From positions 1 through 64,000 of the forward strand of contig JAQWSQ010000004.1 of NCBI GenBank assembly GCA_029243145.1: a stretch of 64,000 nucleotides of DNA, in the 5' to 3' direction. Positions 60,721-64,000 of this stretch are shown here, piece after piece. Positions within the stretch are counted from its first letter, which is position 1; each line of letters starts with the position of its first letter. Origin of the DNA: Planctomycetaceae bacterium. Lineage in GTDB: Bacteria; Planctomycetota; Planctomycetia; Planctomycetales; Planctomycetaceae. The translations under genes were made by a program, and so were the position numbers. The notes beneath the pieces are model-generated. The model had not been told where the DNA came from, searched no databases, and worked only from the letters and a program-made list of their open reading frames with translations.

Positions 60721-62823
60721 ATGAACGCTCGCGTTTGCCTCATCATGATTCTTCTCACTGTTGCGCTACCGGGACCGGTACAGGGAGAGAATCCCGACGA
60801 TCCTTTTCTCAAACTGGTCAAACCAACCTTTACACAGCATTGCGTGAAATGTCATGGCCAGAAAAAGAAGCTCGCAGGAGATTTGAATCTGCTGGCAGTC
60901 ACGGATGTCAATAAATTAACGGGCAACCCAGAGTTGCTACAATCGCTGATTGACGCTCTCGAATATGAAGAGATGCCACCGGAAGACGAACCGGCCCTCG
61001 ATGACCAGACGCGCAAGCAACTGGTGCTCTATTTTGAGCACGCTTTGAACGAGGTTGTGAAAAATGCCAAAACGTATTCGCAGGCACCGCTTCGCCGGAT
61101 GAATCGTTTTCAGTACAGCAACGCGGTTGAAGATCTATTTCGATTGAATCGTGTTGTCTTTACCTTGCCTGAGCGGATGGCCCGCGAGCACAATAATTAT
61201 TTCCAGCCCGCGACTGGCAAGATGCCCGATGTGGTGACCGTTGGTAGCCGACCTTTGGGGAAATCACAACTGATCGAAAAACGTCTCGCCGGTGTCGCTC
61301 CGTTCCCTCAAGACTTACGGGCCGAGCATGGTTACGACAATCGCGGCGATCATTTATCACTTTCGCCGTTATTGCTCGAAGCGTTCATGACGTTGAGCCG
61401 TTCGATTGTCGAAAGTCCCGACTTTGACGCGCGATCTGTCGGCATTTGGAAAGAGTATTTTGCGGAACCAGCTAGCAAGGAAGCGTATGAGTCAGAAATT
61501 CGTGCGCGATTGGAAAAGTTCCTGACGCGTGCGTTTCGTCGTCCCCCCTCCGAAAAACTACTGGATCGCTATACTAATTTTGTGAGTGGCCAGATCGATT
61601 CGGGTGAAACCTTTACCAATAGCATGAAAGCTGCTGCATCTGGTGCGATTGCTTCGCCCATGTTTCTCTATCTGTATGAAGCAGCCGCCGATAAAAATAC
61701 AGCGCAACCGATTGAAGACTACGAGCTGGCTTCTCGGCTCTCGTTTTTTCTGTGGGGGAGTATCCCCGATGAGACGTTACTGACACTGTGTCGTGAAGGC
61801 AAATTGCATGATCCTGAAGTCCTCTCCAATCAAGTCGACCGGATGATGAAAGATAGAAAACTGAAACGCTTCTGCGACAGTTTTCCATCACAGTGGCTTC
61901 AATTAGAGCGGATTATTTCCGCAGTTCCGAATCGCAACCACTTCCCCGAGTATTACTTCTCGAAGTATCGTAGCAGCATGCATTTGATGCTCGAACCGCT
62001 GCTCTTGTTTGAAACGGTATTGATTGAAGATCGGTCGATTGTCGATCTGATCGATCCCGATTTCAGCTATCGATCTGATCGCATGGAAATCCTCTGGTAT
62101 GGAAGAAAAGTTCCGGGGAAATCAAACATAGGCCCGGTGACTGGCATCCCTTTCAGACGAGTGGAAATCTCCGACCGTCGGCAAGGGGGAGTCATCACGA
62201 ACGCGGCCATCATGTCGATGAATTCGGGAACGGAAGAGACCAAACCCATCACGCGCGGTGCCTGGATTGCTGCTGTCATTTTTAACGATCCACCCGAGCC
62301 GCCTCCCGCAGATGTTCCGCCACTCTCGGAAAAACCACCAACTGAAGAGGCCAATCTGACTCTCCGTGAACGACTGGCACTCCATCGCGAACGAGCCGAC
62401 TGTGCGGGGTGTCATGAAAAGATTGACCCCTTTGGCTTTGCCGTGGAAAACTTTGATGCCATCGGCAAGTGGCGTGACAAGTACGAAAATGGGCGTGATG
62501 TGGATTCGGGTGGAGTTTTGTTTCGCAAACACAAGTTTTCGAATGTCGTTGAATTTAAAGACGCGATTGTTGAAGAGAAAGATCGTTTCACGCGAGCGTT
62601 TGCCAGTCATTTGTTATCGTTCTCGCTGGCACGCGAGCTGACAGCCGCCGACTCTCCCGCACTCGATCAAATCGTAACGGATACAATTCATGACGAATAT
62701 CACATCAAGTCTTTGTTGAATCATATTGTGTTGAGCGAGCCGTTCTTAACGAAGACCAACCCGGGTATCGCGGTCACAAAACACCACCAGAAAACCACCC
62801 CCACTTCAAGTACGAGTGAATAA
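60721..62823 (+). CDS. DUF1587-1595-1592-1588-1585 exported cytochrome-type protein
   Basis: 700 residues. A signal peptide ends PVQGEN. The haem motif is HCVKCHGQ (Cys41, Cys44, His45). DUF1587 opens LRRMNRFQYSNAVEDLF; a DUF1595-like stretch is FLTRAFRRPPSEKLLDRY; DUF1592 has LASRLSFFLWGSIPDETLL and GGVITNAAIMSMNSGTEETK. DUF1588 has the second haem motif CAGCHEKIDPFGFAVENFD. A short DUF1585 ends the protein, with ELTAADSPALDQIV. It is shorter than the related gene at 53069. ATG 60721 follows a 171-bp spacer, so it may have its own promoter. It is followed by DUF1552 with two bases between. Confidence 0.9.
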   Translation: MNARVCLIMILLTVALPGPVQGENPDDPFLKLVKPTFTQHCVKCHGQKKKLAGDLNLLAVTDVNKLTGNPELLQSLIDALEYEEMPPEDEPALDDQTRKQLVLYFEHALNEVVKNAKTYSQAPLRRMNRFQYSNAVEDLFRLNRVVFTLPERMAREHNNYFQPATGKMPDVVTVGSRPLGKSQLIEKRLAGVAPFPQDLRAEHGYDNRGDHLSLSPLLLEAFMTLSRSIVESPDFDARSVGIWKEYFAEPASKEAYESEIRARLEKFLTRAFRRPPSEKLLDRYTNFVSGQIDSGETFTNSMKAAASGAIASPMFLYLYEAAADKNTAQPIEDYELASRLSFFLWGSIPDETLLTLCREGKLHDPEVLSNQVDRMMKDRKLKRFCDSFPSQWLQLERIISAVPNRNHFPEYYFSKYRSSMHLMLEPLLLFETVLIEDRSIVDLIDPDFSYRSDRMEILWYGRKVPGKSNIGPVTGIPFRRVEISDRRQGGVITNAAIMSMNSGTEETKPITRGAWIAAVIFNDPPEPPPADVPPLSEKPPTEEANLTLRERLALHRERADCAGCHEKIDPFGFAVENFDAIGKWRDKYENGRDVDSGGVLFRKHKFSNVVEFKDAIVEEKDRFTRAFASHLLSFSLARELTAADSPALDQIVTDTIHDEYHIKSLLNHIVLSEPFLTKTNPGIAVTKHHQKTTPTSSTSE

Positions 62824-62825
62824 CG

Positions 62826-64000
62826 ATGCAAGATCTCTCACGACGTAATTTTCTGCAAGGTATTGGTGGGACGGCACTATCTCTGCCGTTTCTGGAAAGC
62901 CTTTCATGGGGTGCTCCAGCAGCGAAAATTGCTCAAAGACTAGCCTTTTATTATGTGCCGATTGGTGTTGTCAGACGCGGATTCTTTCCCGGCGAAAAAG
63001 ATGCCATCATCCCCAAGTTCACCAGCAGTCAGCAGGAGATTGAGCAGACCGCAAAAATACCGCTCGGTCTCCAACCACTTAACCTGACGCCGACCATGCA
63101 GCCTCTGGAATCGGTGAAAGATAAGATCACATTGATCACCGGTATGGATCGCACCTTCCAGCAAGGAACCGACGTGCATGCCCAATGTGCGTCCTGCTAT
63201 TTGAGCAGTGCCCCGCCTTTCAGTATCAAGCGATCAGCTTGGCCGCTCGACCGAACTCTCGATCATCTTGTCGCTGACAAGATTGGGAAGTCCACCCCGT
63301 TCCGCTCGTTAGAATTCAGTTGTAATTCTCACAAGGACAATAAAGAGTCGATCTACTTCGACAACATTTCGTGGTACGGCACCGGTCACGTTGCACCGTC
63401 AATTCGCGATCCGCGAAAAATGTATCGTCGACTGTTCGGCACTCAGGAGATTAATCAGTTTCGCAACATCACGGACTTGGTTCTCGAAGATGCACGCTCC
63501 ATGAAACAGCAACTCGGCGTGCGCGACCGCGAGAAATTCTCTGAGTATTTCGATTCGATTCGTTCCATCGAGCAACAGATGGACAAACTCGAAAAAATGA
63601 AAACGGAACTCAGTCTGGTCAAACTCGAAGAACCGCCTGAAGCCCATCTTCCTCGGGGAGAATACATCCGCCTGATGGGAGACCTGATGGTTGTGGCACT
63701 CCAGACAGGACTCACCAATGTGGCAACCTTCATGGTCGGCCCAGAACGCTGGGACACACCTTATAAGTACGAGTCGCTGTTTGAGAAACCAATGAGCCAT
63801 CATCAAATGTCTCACAACCAGAAACAGTTTCTCGATCAGTTGTTACAAGTCGACAAGTTTCATATGGAGCAGTTTGTCTACTTGGTTGAGAAAATGAACA
63901 GCATCGAAGAATCCGACGGCAGCTCGTTGCTCGATAATACCCTCTTCACATACGGCTCGGGTTTGGGTGATGGGGCGACACATCAATACACCGACCTACC
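62826..64000 (+). CDS. DUF1552 protein, Tat-exported, cut by the window end
   Basis: 391 residues are visible and the frame is still open at the end of the window. A twin-arginine signal LSRRNFLQGIGGTALSLPFL starts the protein. Further on are FYYVPIGVVRRGFFPG and LITGMDRTF. The family motif is altered: the sequence reads SHHQMSHNQ, so HXXSHH becomes HXXSHN. The visible part ends LLDNTLFTYGSGLGDGATHQ, equivalent to the C-terminal region of the DUF1552 protein at 55648, so about 40 residues are probably missing. It begins two bases after the stop of the DUF1592-type gene. Confidence 0.88.
   Translation, partial: MQDLSRRNFLQGIGGTALSLPFLESLSWGAPAAKIAQRLAFYYVPIGVVRRGFFPGEKDAIIPKFTSSQQEIEQTAKIPLGLQPLNLTPTMQPLESVKDKITLITGMDRTFQQGTDVHAQCASCYLSSAPPFSIKRSAWPLDRTLDHLVADKIGKSTPFRSLEFSCNSHKDNKESIYFDNISWYGTGHVAPSIRDPRKMYRRLFGTQEINQFRNITDLVLEDARSMKQQLGVRDREKFSEYFDSIRSIEQQMDKLEKMKTELSLVKLEEPPEAHLPRGEYIRLMGDLMVVALQTGLTNVATFMVGPERWDTPYKYESLFEKPMSHHQMSHNQKQFLDQLLQVDKFHMEQFVYLVEKMNSIEESDGSSLLDNTLFTYGSGLGDGATHQYTDL

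Noticed and set aside
1-64000. CRISPR array, prophage or rRNA operon
   Set aside because: No regularly spaced 24-40 bp repeats, no phage structural genes and no rRNA-like stretch were seen anywhere in the window.

Overview
The window is chromosomal DNA of a member of the Planctomycetota. The diagnostic evidence is protein families that are expanded in that phylum. There are three DUF1549/DUF1553 (PSCyt2/PSD1) proteins with CxxCH motifs and three twin-arginine DUF1501 proteins. There are two DUF1587/1595/1592/1588/1585 cytochrome-type proteins paired with two DUF1552 proteins, a DUF1559 H-X9-DG pseudopilin, and a run of sulfatases. lpxA and a DUF374 acyltransferase point to an LPS-type outer membrane. 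No rRNA, tRNA, CRISPR array or phage region was seen. Genus cannot be fixed from the sequence alone.

Layout. 1-1279: a complete IS3-family insertion sequence with perfect 26-bp ends and a frameshift-type orfA/orfB. 1356-2042: an exported methyltransferase. 2043-3001: a gene-poor stretch with REP-like hairpins and a cluster of AAGATTCGG repeats. 3002-13284: mostly household genes (lpxA, a DtxR/MntR-type regulator, dihydroorotase, a large secreted alpha/beta hydrolase, a small unknown, tsaB, an M16 protease, an M50 site-2 protease). 13318-17561: a trans-4-hydroxy-L-proline catabolic cluster (deaminase, 2-epimerase, FAD dehydrogenase) divergent from an unusual GntR regulator with two winged-helix domains. 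17572-21773: DUF1559 protein, NCS2-type permease, cysK with a clear terminator, and a DUF2082 zinc ribbon. 21995-27509: first cytochrome/DUF1501 module plus an exported TIM-barrel protein. 27496-30907: a glycosyltransferase, a DUF420 membrane protein and an exported helical protein, all on the minus strand. 31578-40933: second module (DUF1501, PPC-domain protein, BIG2-DUF1549/1553 protein, cytochrome-WD40-coiled-coil protein). 40945-44633: DUF374 acyltransferase, ArsC-like phosphatase, an alpha/beta hydrolase with Asp in place of the nucleophilic Ser, hpt and apt.

44749-64000 (continuing beyond the window) is the most striking part. A GntR/FCD regulator with a good promoter is followed by nine same-strand genes: DUF1549/1553 plus discoidin, sulfatase, DUF1501, DUF1592-type cytochrome, DUF1552, sulfatase, sulfatase, DUF1592-type cytochrome, DUF1552. 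Spacings are short and several genes overlap by four bases. All the products carry Sec or Tat export signals. The natural reading, which is inference, is a regulated locus for a sulfated glycan or glycoconjugate. In it sulfatases act together with periplasmic or surface haem proteins and their Tat-exported alkaline-phosphatase-fold or DUF1552 partners, whose chemistry is not known. The strict pairing of cytochrome class with partner class (DUF1549/1553 with DUF1501; DUF1592 class with DUF1552) recurs five times in the window and is the best candidate for an undescribed system.
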